Source: Viridibacillus soli
Lineage (GTDB): Bacteria; Bacillota; Bacilli; Bacillales_A; Planococcaceae
Direction: 5' to 3'
NCBI RefSeq assembly: GCF_016612995.1
Contig: NZ_JAEOAH010000026.1
Coordinates: forward strand, 1-58,885
DNA: 58,885 bases
Position numbers and translations under genes: made by a program. Every line of letters begins with the position of its first letter. Position 1 is the stretch's first letter. The notes under the pieces are model-generated. The model saw only the letters and a program-made list of their open reading frames with translations. It searched no databases and was not told the DNA's origin. Shown here one piece after another: positions 45,752 through 56,698 of the stretch.

Positions 45752-45987
45752 CTAGTTCCCTTCCTTTCTCTCTTTGTTTGCTTCCAAACAAGAAGCAAAC
45801 TTAGATTTCTTTGATTAGTCCGTGGCAAGAGTAAGTCATGTATGTAAAAATCTCAATCGGCACATTTTGTTCTTTGAAAAGTAGAAGGATGTAGGTTAAA
45901 TCATCCTTTCATTTTAACTGTGCAATTAATATCTCATACGTATAACATACGATAAATATCCAATATTCACAATGATAGCATGAACAA

Positions 45988-46034
45988 AACCTCCCTCATC
46001 AATTCACTTAATAATTGAAGAGGGGGGTTCATTT
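45988..46034. terminator. Hairpin between terD region and desaturase remnant
   Basis: Stem AACCTCCCTC/GAGGGGGGTT plus inner AATT pairs, T-rich on the right. 45752-45987 shows no gene. Confidence 0.55.
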
Positions 46035-46063
46035 TATTAGATGAGTACTCTAATGCTAGTGTC

Positions 46064-46285
46064 TTACAAGCACAAGGTTAGATAGAGCCTATTTATAAGA
46101 ACTAATGGATAGTTTTCGGCCATTTCAATAAACCAGCCAATAACCATAAATGATGTGAAATACGGAATAATCCAATAAAGTAGGAGATATTTCAAAGAGT
46201 CAAAGTATGCTAGTATGCCAATAATTCCAATCCAGGTTACTACCATAGCTGTATATTGTTTAGGATATTTTTTAAATTGTAACAT
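46064..46285 (-). pseudogene. Fragment resembling a fatty-acid desaturase
   Basis: 73 codons: two membrane segments then LLYWIIPYFTSFMVIGWFIEMAENYPL, which resembles the LLYWxxP...EHxxL stretch of membrane desaturases, with EN in place of the usual EH. It stops where the rest of such an enzyme should follow. No good ribosome site. Could also be a free small membrane protein. Confidence 0.4.
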
Positions 46286-46313
46286 TCTGTGTTTTAAAAC
46301 GTAATAAGCGTAA

Positions 46314-46418
46314 CAAGAAACAGTTCAAGGGGTTGAATGGATAGGTTCATTTTTAATTTTAATGTCTATTTATATCTCTGAATATTCACCAAAAGAAAAA
46401 GAACGAATAGAAAACTAA
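46314..46418 (+). pseudogene. C-terminal tail of an EamA/DMT transporter
   Basis: Open frame QETVQGVEWIGSFLILMS, IYISEYSPKEKERIEN then stop. The pattern (E-x-V-x-G-x-E-W-I-G-...-Y-I-S-E-Y-x-P) is the last helix and tail of drug/metabolite transporters. Nothing upstream in frame remains. Confidence 0.45.
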
Positions 46419-46621
46419 AAATGATAAATATGAATTAATTGTTTATTAGCATATCGGTGTTAGCATAATCATAGGGAAACAGCTTAGTTAAATCCTTACA
46501 ATGGATTTCAAGAGGGAGTGGCCGTATGACAAACATAAAGTTTAAGGAAGAGTTTAAAAATATGCAAAACCCCCTCATCAATTGGCACTGAGTGTCGTTT
46601 TTGAGACAATAAGAAAACACC

Positions 46622-46715
46622 TTATTTTGCAGCCAGTTGACGGTATTGTACCGGCGACTGGCTGTTTAATTTCGTTTTAATCCGGATATTATTATAATAA
46701 TAAATTAAAGGAAAT
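46622..46715 (-). mobile_element. IS3-family transposase (OrfB) C-terminal remnant
   Basis: Minus strand reads YYYNNIRIKTKLNSQSPVQY then RQLAAK and stop, the characteristic YYNNxRIxxKLxxxSPVQYR end of IS3-family OrfB. The sequence following the stop (TGTCTCAAAAACGACACTCA, 46582-46606) looks like an IS end. The rest of the element is missing; the GNAT gene begins immediately after. Confidence 0.75.
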
Positions 46716-46724
46716 ACTAACTGT

Positions 46725-47648
46725 TTATTTTTCATTCAGTTGATAGTACGCTTCAATAAGTTCTACTACTGGAACATTATCTATTTTCATACCAGTCAAA
46801 TCACTCTTATATATTTCTACATTTCTAAGATTACTGTTTCTAAATTTGCTTCCTTCAAGGTCACATCTTTCAAATGAGATTGGCTTATTTTCATCACCAA
46901 GATTTGTATCAATGAAACTAACCCCGCCTAAAGTGACAAATATCATCTCACTGTTAGAAAGATTTAAATCGGCATATAGTGAATTTCTAAGATTTATATT
47001 TTGGAACTTTGAGTGGCTAAGATTACAATTGCTAATATGACTATTCATTAGATTACTGTTACTGAATGAACTTCCTTCTAAATTTACTCGATAACACTCC
47101 ATTTTTGCCATATCGCAATTCTCGTATTGGATACTTGAAACGTTTTCAACTAAATTACCTTTTTCTGATGAAGTTTCTATTTTCTTTAGATAACCATATT
47201 CATCTTCAGTTTCAAAAATTGTTCTATAACCCATTTTTCCATAAAAATGGTGATTGTTAATTTGTCTACTTGATGTCTCAAGGTCCCAAGTCCTTACATT
47301 AGGAAACTCATCCTCTATTAAATTTATTACCCTTGAACCAATTCCTTTACCTTGGTAGTTAGGGTCAACGAAAATACGGTCTATTCTCCCGTAACTTTTA
47401 CCAGAAATAGTTACTATAATTCCACCGACAATTTCTTTATCCTGTAAGACTTTAAAATACTCCAATTCTCTAATCATATACTTAGTCACCTCAATAGAAG
47501 AATATCCCGGTGGCTGAATATTGTAATCAATTACATTATCTTGATTTGGAAGCCACTTTTTTAATTCTTCATCAAAAGTCCTTTTCTTAATTTCTGTTAG
47601 TTTTTTAGCATCCGTAATGGTTGCTTTTACAATGGTTACAATTGACAT
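46725..47648 (-). CDS. GNAT acetyltransferase fused to a pentapeptide-repeat domain
   Basis: 307 aa. GNAT domain about 1-155 with acetyl-CoA motif FVDPNYQGKGIGSRVI and FYGKMGYRTIFE. From about 172 to 285 a pentapeptide-repeat helix follows (CDMAKMECYRVNLEGSSFSN, LMNSHISNCNLSHSKFQN, LRNSLYADLNLSNSEM, CDLEGSKFRNSNLRNVEI), with about 20 repeats of A/N-L/x-x-x type. ATG 47648 has AGGAGA 8 bases upstream. Pentapeptide repeats can mimic DNA or act as scaffold; GNAT is the catalytic part. Target unknown. Confidence 0.88.
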   Translation of the reverse strand: MSIVTIVKATITDAKKLTEIKKRTFDEELKKWLPNQDNVIDYNIQPPGYSSIEVTKYMIRELEYFKVLQDKEIVGGIIVTISGKSYGRIDRIFVDPNYQGKGIGSRVINLIEDEFPNVRTWDLETSSRQINNHHFYGKMGYRTIFETEDEYGYLKKIETSSEKGNLVENVSSIQYENCDMAKMECYRVNLEGSSFSNSNLMNSHISNCNLSHSKFQNINLRNSLYADLNLSNSEMIFVTLGGVSFIDTNLGDENKPISFERCDLEGSKFRNSNLRNVEIYKSDLTGMKIDNVPVVELIEAYYQLNEK

Positions 47649-47822
47649 TTAGGTGTTCTCCTTTATCATTTACCCTTATATCACCATGTAGGAAAGGTAT
47701 TTTCTTCTTCAACTAACCTGTCCCGGCATTTATAAGAATTTATTAGATTATATCTTACTTACATTACTTGAAAAAACCTCATACTTATTTCATAAAAGAA
47801 AATAAGCCTCAGTATGACATGA

Positions 47823-48059
47823 CTTCTTGCAATCGCAAAATTAAACCCTGACTTAACACCTCACTCATTGAGACATACACACACTTCGCTTTTAGCAGAA
47901 GCAGGTGTCGCACTCGAACAAATCATGGATAGACTTGGCCATTCAGATGATCAAATTACCAAGGACGTCTATCTCCACGTGACAAAAGAAATGAAAAAAG
48001 AAGCTTCCCAAAAGTTTGCACAACTAATGAGAAGCCTCGATTATAATCCTTTATGTTAG
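47823..48059 (+). pseudogene. C-terminal fragment of a tyrosine recombinase (integrase)
   Basis: 78 codons open after a stop at 47820: LTPHSLRHTHTSLLAEAGVA with catalytic R, DRLGHSDDQIT with the LGH box, and VYLHVTKEMKK with the nucleophile Tyr. This is the last third of a phage/ICE-type integrase; the N-terminal and core-binding parts are gone and there is no ribosome site. It lies 67 bp from the groEL 3' end, a place used as attachment site by some elements. Confidence 0.8.
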
Positions 48060-48087
48060 CAAAATGTTAGCATTTCACTTTCACCTT

Positions 48088-48119
48088 ACATACAACCCCT
48101 TATATATCAAGGGTTGCAG
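48088..48119 (-). terminator. Hairpin after groEL
   Basis: Stem CAACCC(C)TT/AAGGGTTG between the integrase fragment and groEL. The T-run is weak on the minus strand; it may alternatively belong to an old attachment site. Confidence 0.45.
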
Positions 48120-48126
48120 CGGCTTA

Positions 48127-49782
<1,656 letters not shown>

Positions 49783-49789
49783 TCAGTTA

Positions 49790-50074
49790 TTAGCCGATAA
49801 TAGCCAAAATATCGCTTTCGCGTAAAATTAAATATTCATTACCTTCATATTTTACTTCTGTACCAGCGTATTGAGAGTAGATAACGCGGTCTCCTTCTTT
49901 TACGTTAAGTGGAACTGTTGCACCACTATCAGTCAAGAATCCAGTACCTACTGCGATAACGTTACCTTCCTGAGGTTTCTCTTTTGCAGAGTCCGGAAGA
50001 ACGATGCCGAATGCTGTTTTTTCTTCTACTTCGACTAGCTCGATAATAATGCGATCACCTAATGGTCTTAACAA
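49790..50074 (-). CDS. groES: Co-chaperonin GroES
   Basis: 94 aa. TTG start at 50074 with AGGAGG 9 bases upstream gives [20 protein letters not shown], exact family length; the longer frame to 50182 crosses CIRCE and is not coding. Mobile loop [18 protein letters not shown] and roof region are present. Caps GroEL. Confidence 0.98.
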   Translation of the reverse strand: MLRPLGDRIIIELVEVEEKTAFGIVLPDSAKEKPQEGNVIAVGTGFLTDSGATVPLNVKEGDRVIYSQYAGTEVKYEGNEYLILRESDILAIIG

Positions 50075-50112
50075 GTGAAACAACCTCCTAGAAATATGGA
50101 ATTTATATTTTA

Positions 50113-50139
50113 TTAGCACTCTTAAGTCATGAGTGCTAA
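50113..50139 (-). promoter_or_regulatory. CIRCE operator (HrcA)
   Basis: Perfect TTAGCACTC-N9-GAGTGCTAA between promoter and groES. Confidence 0.98.
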
Positions 50140-50149
50140 CACAACTCTT

Positions 50150-50178
50150 ATAATAAAGAATTCCTCCTTTTTTTGCAA
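50150..50178 (-). promoter_or_regulatory. groES-groEL promoter
   Basis: TTGCAA (50178-50173), 17-bp spacer, TATTAT (50155-50150) on the minus strand; transcription would start next to CIRCE. Confidence 0.75.
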
Positions 50179-50260
50179 GCACGAAGCGTAAAAAGTTTTG
50201 TTTTCGATAGCGATTATTCTACAATAGAGGTAACATCGTTTTTAAGAGAGGATTTTAAAT

Positions 50261-50971
50261 TTGAAATCAAATAAAACCGCATTTTTCGTATTGATTGTCT
50301 ACATCATCATGCAGCTGTCATCTATTCTTTTTTTGCGACCGCTCCTAAGGCTTATACAAAAGTTGAATCCTGAGATTAGCAATAAGGCAGCCCTCTTAAT
50401 GACACAGGGCTGGTGGATTTTCATCAGTATGTGTACTGCGCTAATTATTTCACTCATCATTGTTAGACGTGACAAAAGCTTCTGGCAAGTCTTTAAAGGT
50501 AAAAAGGCATCCATTCCTATGTCGATTGTTTGGGGTATTATCGGATTCTTCCTCGTATTCTTTGGCCAAACAGTAGGTGCCCTCATAGAGCAAAAGCTTG
50601 GCATAACAACAGGCTCTGAAAATACAGCAAATTTAATTGAAATTGCTAATGTTGCCCCTGTCGCTATATTAGGTATTGTCGTGTTTGGTCCGATTTTAGA
50701 GGAGTTTATTTTCCGTCGCGTTATTTTCGGGTCTATTTTTCAAAAGACTAATTTCTTTATCGCTGCGTCTGTCAGTGCAATCGTCTTTGCAGTGATCCAC
50801 TTCGACTTCTCACACATCATACTGTATGCCATTTCAGGCTTTATATTCGCCTTTTTATATCATAAGACACAACGTATCATTACATCGATTATCGCGCATA
50901 TGATGCTAAATGGCTTTGTAACAGTAATTCAACTTTATCAAGATAATATTGTAAAGTTTTTAGGTCAATAA
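50261..50971 (+). CDS. CPBP-family intramembrane metalloprotease
   Basis: 236 aa with seven or eight membrane segments. Abi/CPBP motifs: EEFIFRR (EExxxR, about 147-153), the later FxxxH as FAVIHFDFSH, and N in MMLNGFVTV. TTG start at 50261 with GAGAGGA 8 bases upstream. Divergent from groES. Relatives process prenylated or membrane peptides or act in bacteriocin self-immunity; the role here is unknown. Terminator at 50979-51009. Confidence 0.9.
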   Translation: MKSNKTAFFVLIVYIIMQLSSILFLRPLLRLIQKLNPEISNKAALLMTQGWWIFISMCTALIISLIIVRRDKSFWQVFKGKKASIPMSIVWGIIGFFLVFFGQTVGALIEQKLGITTGSENTANLIEIANVAPVAILGIVVFGPILEEFIFRRVIFGSIFQKTNFFIAASVSAIVFAVIHFDFSHIILYAISGFIFAFLYHKTQRIITSIIAHMMLNGFVTVIQLYQDNIVKFLGQ

Positions 50972-50978
50972 GATTGAC

Positions 50979-51009
50979 AGTCCGCTCGTTTGTTGAGTGG
51001 ACTTTTTTG
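50979..51009 (+). terminator. Terminator after CPBP gene
   Basis: Stem AGTCCGCTC/GAGTGGACT (one G-T) followed by TTTTTT. Confidence 0.85.
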
Positions 51010-51065
51010 TTTACTCACAACTAAATTTCTGAAGTAATTCGCGCCACCCCCTACACTTTCTCCAC

Positions 51066-51105
51066 AAAAAAATCCCTCTACTGATTATTCGTCAGCAGAA
51101 GGATT
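51066..51105 (-). terminator. Terminator overlapping the tatC stop
   Basis: Stem AATCCCTCTACTGA/TCAGCAGAAGGATT (two mismatches) with seven T on the minus strand. The tatC stop codon lies inside the hairpin. Confidence 0.8.
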
Positions 51106-51855
51106 GTTTGCTAATTCGATTTGACGTTGCTGTTCCGCTCTTAAATACTTGCGGTAGCCGACGCGTGAAATGAGAATACTAATTTCGTATAAAACACAAA
51201 GTGGTAATGTTACTAACATATGAGACATAATATCTGGCGGTGTAATGATAGCCGCAATGACTAGTAATATAAAGTATGCGTATTTACGTACTTTACCCAA
51301 CATCATTGGTGTGATTATACCTAAACGTGTAAGGAATAAAACAACTATTGGTAATTGGAAGATAACCCCGAAAGGCAATGTACTTTGCATCAAAAATTGA
51401 AAGTACTCATTGATTCCTATCGTTTGTTGTACATTTAAATCCATCGACATTTGCATCATGAACTTAATAATATAAGGGAATAATAACTCGTAAGAGAACA
51501 TTACGCCGCCTAGGAAAAGCAACACACTATATGGAATATAGCTCAATGTTACTCTACGTTCCTTTGCATATAATCCTGGGCTGATAAATGACCATATTTG
51601 ATACAAAATAACAGGAGATGTCATAACCGTAGATAAAATAAAAATTACTTGAAAATATACTTTTACTGGATCTGTTACTTTAAATGAATGTAATTGCAAT
51701 TGTTTTGCTTCATCCGTAAATTGTAAAAAGTGGATTAACGGTTCAGCTAAAAAAAAGCTCCCGACCACACTAATAACAAAGAAAACGGCAACAATGTATA
51801 ACCGTTTTCTTAATTCTTCTATATGTTCGATAATCGTTAGTTCATTATTGTTCAT
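51085..51855 (-). CDS. tatC: Twin-arginine translocase subunit TatC
   Basis: 256 aa, six membrane helices, starting with the signal-peptide docking site NNNELTIIEHIEELRKRLY; FISPGLYAKERR, the conserved Glu region and YLRAEQQRQIE at the cytoplasmic tail. Receptor for RR signal peptides of folded proteins. ATG 51855 lies 17 bp after tatA; the pair forms a minimal TatAC system like those of Bacillus. Confidence 0.97.
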   Translation of the reverse strand: MNNNELTIIEHIEELRKRLYIVAVFFVISVVGSFFLAEPLIHFLQFTDEAKQLQLHSFKVTDPVKVYFQVIFILSTVMTSPVILYQIWSFISPGLYAKERRVTLSYIPYSVLLFLGGVMFSYELLFPYIIKFMMQMSMDLNVQQTIGINEYFQFLMQSTLPFGVIFQLPIVVLFLTRLGIITPMMLGKVRKYAYFILLVIAAIITPPDIMSHMLVTLPLCVLYEISILISRVGYRKYLRAEQQRQIELANNPSADE

Positions 51856-51872
51856 CCAACTAACATCCTAAC

Positions 51873-52064
51873 TTATTTTTCTTCTACTTTTTTAGTTTCG
51901 ACGACTTTTTTTGAATCATCTTCGTCTTCTGCTAAACCTTTAGTAGCGTTTTTAAATTCTCGGAGAGTAGAACCCATTGCTTTTCCAAGCTCGGGTAATT
52001 TCTTCGGTCCAAAAATAAGTAGGGCAACAACTCCAATGGCAATAGCGCTCCCTGGACCAATCAT
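51873..52064 (-). CDS. tatA: Twin-arginine translocase subunit TatA
   Basis: 63 aa. Short N-terminal membrane helix SAIAIGVVALLIFGPKKLPE with the FGPKKLPELGKA hinge, an amphipathic helix (LREFKNATKGL) and an acidic/lysine tail. ATG 52064 has AGGAGG 8 bases upstream; the GTG at 52073 overlaps that site. Forms the translocation pore with TatC. Confidence 0.96.
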   Translation of the reverse strand: MIGPGSAIAIGVVALLIFGPKKLPELGKAMGSTLREFKNATKGLAEDEDDSKKVVETKKVEEK

Positions 52065-52145
52065 AACAGACACCTCCTCTTAATATGCTCTTATTTTAAC
52101 TCATTTCGTTAAATTCCGCTATTTTCTAAATGTGAATATTTCAAG

Positions 52146-52784
52146 TCATTCTTCATCATTTCGCATGAAATAAATGAGTGTTTGCAATTCGATAGATAAA
52201 TCGATTGTATGCACGCGGATTGTGTCCGGTACCGTTAGTCTGATCGGAGTGAAGTTTAATATACCTCTGACATTCATTTTCACTAGACGATCTGTCATCA
52301 TCTGTGCTGATCGTGAGGGGACCGTTAATATTGGAAGCTCTGCTCCGTACTCAACCATCTTTTCTTCCATAGCATCCGGATGATAAACGGGAATACCGCT
52401 AATGAACTTTCCTTCTAAAGGAGCCTTTGTATCAAATGCAACAACGATTTTTGTATTATGATTTTTTTGAAAGTTATATTTCAAAAAGGCGTTCCCTAAG
52501 TTCCCTACTCCAATAAGTGCTACATTCGTTCGCTCATCTTGGTCTAAAATATTTCTAAAAAACGCTAGCAAGTTTGGGACATCGTAACCGTAGCCTTTTT
52601 TGCCAAGCGCTCCAAAGTGAGAAAAGTCTCGACGAATGGTCGCAGAATCTATTTTCATCGCTTCACTTAATTCCTTTGAAGAAACGCGTTCCTTCCCGGC
52701 TTTAGCGAAGTTTTGGATAAATCGATAATAGAGAGGAAGTCTCTTTGTAGTAGCTTGCGGAATTTTAGCTGATTCGTGTTTCAC
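52146..52784 (-). CDS. rex: Redox-sensing transcriptional repressor Rex
   Basis: 212 aa. N-terminal winged helix (about 1-80: [50 protein letters not shown]), then a Rossmann domain binding NADH/NAD+ ([18 protein letters not shown], about 85-102) and a C-terminal domain-swapped helix. Represses fermentative and respiratory genes and releases DNA when NADH rises. GTG start at 52784 with AGGAGGA 6 bases upstream. Divergent from the ABC-F gene. Confidence 0.96.
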   Translation of the reverse strand: MKHESAKIPQATTKRLPLYYRFIQNFAKAGKERVSSKELSEAMKIDSATIRRDFSHFGALGKKGYGYDVPNLLAFFRNILDQDERTNVALIGVGNLGNAFLKYNFQKNHNTKIVVAFDTKAPLEGKFISGIPVYHPDAMEEKMVEYGAELPILTVPSRSAQMMTDRLVKMNVRGILNFTPIRLTVPDTIRVHTIDLSIELQTLIYFMRNDEE

Positions 52785-52910
52785 ACAGTTTCCTCCTACA
52801 ATCAATCCGAAATCGTTTCAATATTACATGACGATTGTTATTCTGTAAAGTTATCTCATTGCACCCTCTCGCGCAATCCTATAAACTAGAATTGAACTGA
52901 GGTGTCTAAA

Positions 52911-54851
52911 ATGATTGTTTTACAAGTCAATCAATTATATAAATCTTACATTGCGGATGAAATTTTAAGTGGCGTTAAGCTAGAAGTGCAGCATCGTGAT
53001 CGCGTAGCACTTGTTGGCCGTAACGGCGCTGGTAAATCTACATTATTGAAAATAATAGCGGGTCAGCTTTCTTATGATTCAGGTGATATTATTATGCCTA
53101 AAGATGTTCGTCTTGGATACTTAGAGCAACATGCGGGTCTAGAATCTTCATTAACCATTTGGGAAGAAATGTTGACTATTTTCGAACCACTAAAAAAACT
53201 AGAGCAGCAGTTACGTAACTTAGAACATCAAATGGCCAATCCCACGGTTTACGAAGATGCTGAAAACTATGCAAAAGTAATGGCTGACTATGATCAATTG
53301 CAACATGACTTTAAAGAGCAAGGCGGCTATCAATACGAGGCTGATACTCGTTCTGTCCTTCATGGTATGCAATTCTATCCAGCTGACTATAATCAGCCTA
53401 TTTCTTCACTTTCTGGAGGCCAGCGTACACGCCTAGCTCTCGCCAAGCTTCTATTAAGTAAACCTGATTTACTAATCCTTGATGAGCCGACGAACCATTT
53501 AGATATTGAGACATTAAGCTGGCTCGAAAACTATTTGAAAAACTATGACGGCGCTATATTAATCGTATCACATGACCGCTATTTCTTGGACCAAGTTGTA
53601 TCTATTGTGTACGAAGTTTCTCGTCATCATGTCACAAAGTTCACAGGTAACTACAGTAGCTATCTTGATGAGAAAGCAAAAAACTATGAACGTGACATTA
53701 AATTATTTGAAAAACAACAAGATGAAAAAACAAAATTAGAAGTTTTTATTCAAAAAAATATCGCGCGTGCCTCTACAACTAAAATGGCGCAGAGCCGTCG
53801 TAAAATGCTTGAGAAAACCGAATGGATGGACTCACCAGATGGAGACGAGAAATCTGCGACATTTACATTCTCTATCGACCGTCAAAGTGGCAATGATGTA
53901 CTTGCAGTGAATGATGTAGCTATCGGTTATGAAGACAAAATGGTATCGCAGCATATTAATATGCGCATTTTCCGTGAAGATCGCATCGCCTTAGTTGGAC
54001 CGAATGGTGTCGGTAAATCCACACTTTTAAAAACACTTGTCAAAGACAAGCCTACTCTTGCCGGTGATATCCATTTCGGAACGAATATTCAAATCGGCTA
54101 CTATGACCAGGAACAAGCCAAATTAACCAGTAACAAAACTGCTTTAAAAGAACTGTGGGACGAATGGCCATTAATGAATGAAAAAGATATTCGTACAGTA
54201 CTTGGCCGCTTCCTATTCTCTGGTGATGACGTCAGTAAAATTGTCCATGACCTTTCTGGTGGAGAAAAGGCTCGTCTAGCACTTGCTAAATTAATGCTCC
54301 AAAAATCAAACTTCCTTATTCTAGATGAACCAACGAACCATTTAGACTTAGATAGTAAAGAGGTATTAGAGAATGCACTAATCGATTACCCTGGTACATT
54401 ACTATTCGTCTCGCATGATCGTTACTTCATTAACCGTATTGCTACTAAAGTTGTGGATCTTTCTACAGATGGAAGCTTTGAATACTTAGGCGACTATGAT
54501 TACTTTGTAGAAAAGAAAAAAGAACTTGAAGAAATTGCAGCCGAAAAAGTAGCCGCAATGCCTCAACCAAAAGAGCAAACACCAGCTAAAGTAATAGCAG
54601 GTGGTCAAATCGATAAGGAAGCGAAAAAGAAGGAACGCCAAATTCGCCGTCGCGTCGAAGAAATCGAAAGTAATATGGCCACTTTTGAGGAGCAAGTCCG
54701 TATCATAGAAGAACAACTATGTGACCCAGAAATTTTCCCAGATCACGAGAAAGTGATGGCCCTCCAACAACAGCTAGATAGCGTCAGAGAAAAGCATGAA
54801 ACTGCTGAAATAGAATGGCTTGAACTGAATGAACAACTAGAAAAGCTTTAA
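52911..54851 (+). CDS. ABC-F family ATPase (YdiF-like)
   Basis: 646-aa soluble protein with two ABC domains and no membrane part. Domain 1: GRNGAGKST, LSGGQRTRLALAK, LLILDEPTNHLD. A linker of the P-site tRNA interaction motif type (about 235-315, Lys/Glu-rich, AQSRRKMLEKTEWMD). Domain 2: GPNGVGKST, LSGGEKARLALAK, LILDEPTNHLD. A C-terminal coiled coil (about 565-646). Such proteins bind the ribosomal E site; YdiF is the closest by length, tail and neighbours (rex, tsaD). ATG 52911 follows GAGGTG by 6 bases. Its terminator is at 54856-54888. Confidence 0.94.
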   Translation: MIVLQVNQLYKSYIADEILSGVKLEVQHRDRVALVGRNGAGKSTLLKIIAGQLSYDSGDIIMPKDVRLGYLEQHAGLESSLTIWEEMLTIFEPLKKLEQQLRNLEHQMANPTVYEDAENYAKVMADYDQLQHDFKEQGGYQYEADTRSVLHGMQFYPADYNQPISSLSGGQRTRLALAKLLLSKPDLLILDEPTNHLDIETLSWLENYLKNYDGAILIVSHDRYFLDQVVSIVYEVSRHHVTKFTGNYSSYLDEKAKNYERDIKLFEKQQDEKTKLEVFIQKNIARASTTKMAQSRRKMLEKTEWMDSPDGDEKSATFTFSIDRQSGNDVLAVNDVAIGYEDKMVSQHINMRIFREDRIALVGPNGVGKSTLLKTLVKDKPTLAGDIHFGTNIQIGYYDQEQAKLTSNKTALKELWDEWPLMNEKDIRTVLGRFLFSGDDVSKIVHDLSGGEKARLALAKLMLQKSNFLILDEPTNHLDLDSKEVLENALIDYPGTLLFVSHDRYFINRIATKVVDLSTDGSFEYLGDYDYFVEKKKELEEIAAEKVAAMPQPKEQTPAKVIAGGQIDKEAKKKERQIRRRVEEIESNMATFEEQVRIIEEQLCDPEIFPDHEKVMALQQQLDSVREKHETAEIEWLELNEQLEKL

Positions 54852-54855
54852 AATG

Positions 54856-54888
54856 AAACCGCGTGTCGATGTACACGCGGTTTTTGTC
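54856..54888 (+). terminator. Terminator after ABC-F gene
   Basis: Perfect 11-bp stem AAACCGCGTGT/ACACGCGGTTT followed by TTTTTG. Confidence 0.9.
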
Positions 54889-54943
54889 GTTTCCAAACAA
54901 TTCACGTCCCATATATAGGTCAAGGAGAAATTTTTCAATTATT

Positions 54944-55114
54944 CTCTCCACAGAGTTATACACAGAGTGAGCCCTTTATTTTCAATGTATCAACATAGTT
55001 ATCCACACTATGCACATTTTTTATTTATTTTGCTCACATTGAATTGTGTAAAAAACACCACTATATGTTGAAAACACACATTTTATCCACAACTTATCCA
55101 CAGTTTGTGCATAA
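54944..55114. other. DnaA-box cluster
   Basis: Three perfect TTATCCACA boxes on the plus strand (54999-55007, 55083-55091, 55094-55102), TTATACACA (54956-54964), TTATGCACA on the minus strand (55114-55106) and weaker CTATGCACA (55008-55016) and CTCTCCACA (54944-54952). The stretch between the two genes holds no ORF. A DnaA-binding region at the same place (gcp/tsaD) is known in B. subtilis outside oriC. Confidence 0.8.
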
Positions 55115-55156
55115 GTACGAATGTTCGTATTTTTCATCCCGTGTTCCCATTTTATG

Positions 55157-55191
55157 AAAAAAAGATCACTTTCTAGCGAAAGTAATCTTTT
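55157..55191 (-). terminator. Terminator of the tsaE-tsaB-rimI-tsaD operon
   Basis: Stem AAAAGATCACTTT/AAAGTAATCTTTT (one mismatch) followed by seven T on the minus strand. Confidence 0.8.
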
Positions 55192-55226
55192 CACACACAA
55201 TTTAGTTTTAATAAATAAACTTAAAT

Positions 55227-56246
55227 TCAATCGTTCCAAGAAACTAATTCCATACCTGGACGACCATTCATTGCCATATCGCTACGCTCTCCTGATGCAA
55301 ACATAAATGTACCTGCCGCTGCAATCATCGCCGCATTATCTGTACATAGTTTAAGAGGTGGCACGTAAAACGGAATTCCTTCATTATTAAATGTTTCTTC
55401 TAATGATTTTCGTAGACCTTTATTAGCTGAAACACCACCCGCTGCAATCACTTGCTTCACATTGAATTCACGTGCTGCACGCAATGTTTTAGCCGTTAAT
55501 ACTTCTACCACACTATCTTGGAAACCTTTTGCAACATGTAATGGGTTTATTTCGATGCCACGCTGCTCTGCATTATGCTTATAGTTAATCACTGCTGATT
55601 TCAAACCACTAAAGCTGAAATCATATGACCCCTCTTCTAGCCAAACACGAGGGAATTTAACTGCCTCTTCACTCTCATGAGCCATACGGTCAATGTGTGG
55701 ACCACCTGGATATTGAATATTCAATACACGAGCTACTTTATCATAAGCCTCACCAGCTGCATCATCTCGAGTTTCCCCAATCAATTCAAATGAACCGTGA
55801 TCTTTCATCAAAACAAGCTCTGTATGTCCACCAGAAACGACTAAAGCAAGTAAGGGGAATTCCATCGGCTGCATTAAAGTATTTGCATATATATGCCCAG
55901 CAATATGATGCACGCCGACTAATGGCAAGCCATTTGCAAATGCAAATGCCTTAGCCGCATTAATGCCAATTAACAATGCCCCAACTAACCCAGGACCTTC
56001 CGTTACTGCAACTGCATCTAAATCCTCAGGCTTCATATTCGCCTGTGCTAGTGCTTCTTCAATTACCATTGTCACTTGCTCCACATGATGTCTTGAAGCA
56101 ATTTCTGGTACAACGCCACCAAATCGTTTATGGCTCTCAATTTGAGACGACACTACATTTGATACAATCTCACAACCATTTTTCACAATAGAAGCTGCTG
56201 TTTCATCGCAGCTACTTTCGATGCCTAATATATATCGATTTTCCAT
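55227..56246 (-). CDS. tsaD: tRNA t6A synthase subunit TsaD
   Basis: 339 aa. Transfers threonylcarbamoyl to A37 of ANN-decoding tRNAs with TsaB and Tsa[34 protein letters not shown] (metal His pair) and [10 protein letters not shown] are intact. ATG 56246 ([10 protein letters not shown]) shares one base with the rimI stop (TAATG), so translation is coupled; a GTG at 56261 is an alternative. Confidence 0.97.
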   Translation of the reverse strand: MENRYILGIESSCDETAASIVKNGCEIVSNVVSSQIESHKRFGGVVPEIASRHHVEQVTMVIEEALAQANMKPEDLDAVAVTEGPGLVGALLIGINAAKAFAFANGLPLVGVHHIAGHIYANTLMQPMEFPLLALVVSGGHTELVLMKDHGSFELIGETRDDAAGEAYDKVARVLNIQYPGGPHIDRMAHESEEAVKFPRVWLEEGSYDFSFSGLKSAVINYKHNAEQRGIEINPLHVAKGFQDSVVEVLTAKTLRAAREFNVKQVIAAGGVSANKGLRKSLEETFNNEGIPFYVPPLKLCTDNAAMIAAAGTFMFASGERSDMAMNGRPGMELVSWND

Positions 56247-56689
56247 TATAAATTCACCCACATGACAAGAGCGTCCTCTTGATTATCTGTATAGTATCCC
56301 TTACGAATACCACCATCTTGAAAGCCAAGTTTATGATAAAGATTTTTTGCAACCGTATTTGTTACACGTACCTCTAAACTCATTACTACAACTGCACGTT
56401 CACGCACGATGCGAATCGCCTCACGCATAAGCCTTTCACCAATTCCTAAACCTCGTGCAGATGCCGTTACAGCAACATTTGTAATCTGACTCTCATCCAT
56501 TACAATCCACATGCCACAAAAACCTACAATTTGCTCCGCGTCGTCCACAGCAACAACATAGGTAGCCTGCTTGTTTGTTGTCATTTCATGATAAAAAGCA
56601 TCTTTAGTCCAAGGTGTCGGAAATACTTCTACTTCAATCGCATGTACAGCTGGTACATCCGCAACCGTCATTTCTCGGTAAGTAATCAT
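56246..56689 (-). CDS. rimI: Ribosomal-protein-alanine N-acetyltransferase RimI
   Basis: 147-aa [26 protein letters not shown], acetyl-CoA motif [15 protein letters not shown], and the RimI-type end [18 protein letters not shown]. Start MITYREMTV at 56689, five bases after AGGTGA; nearby ATG 56692 and GTG 56698 are alternatives. Set between tsaB and tsaD as in many Firmicutes. Confidence 0.94.
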   Translation of the reverse strand: MITYREMTVADVPAVHAIEVEVFPTPWTKDAFYHEMTTNKQATYVVAVDDAEQIVGFCGMWIVMDESQITNVAVTASARGLGIGERLMREAIRIVRERAVVVMSLEVRVTNTVAKNLYHKLGFQDGGIRKGYYTDNQEDALVMWVNL

Positions 56690-56698
56690 CATCTTCAC

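Noticed and set aside
46526-46588. 21-codon plus frame beginning MTNIKFKEEFKN, possible IS OrfA start
   Set aside because: Too short, ends at the IS3-type terminal sequence, and the resemblance is too weak to support a call.
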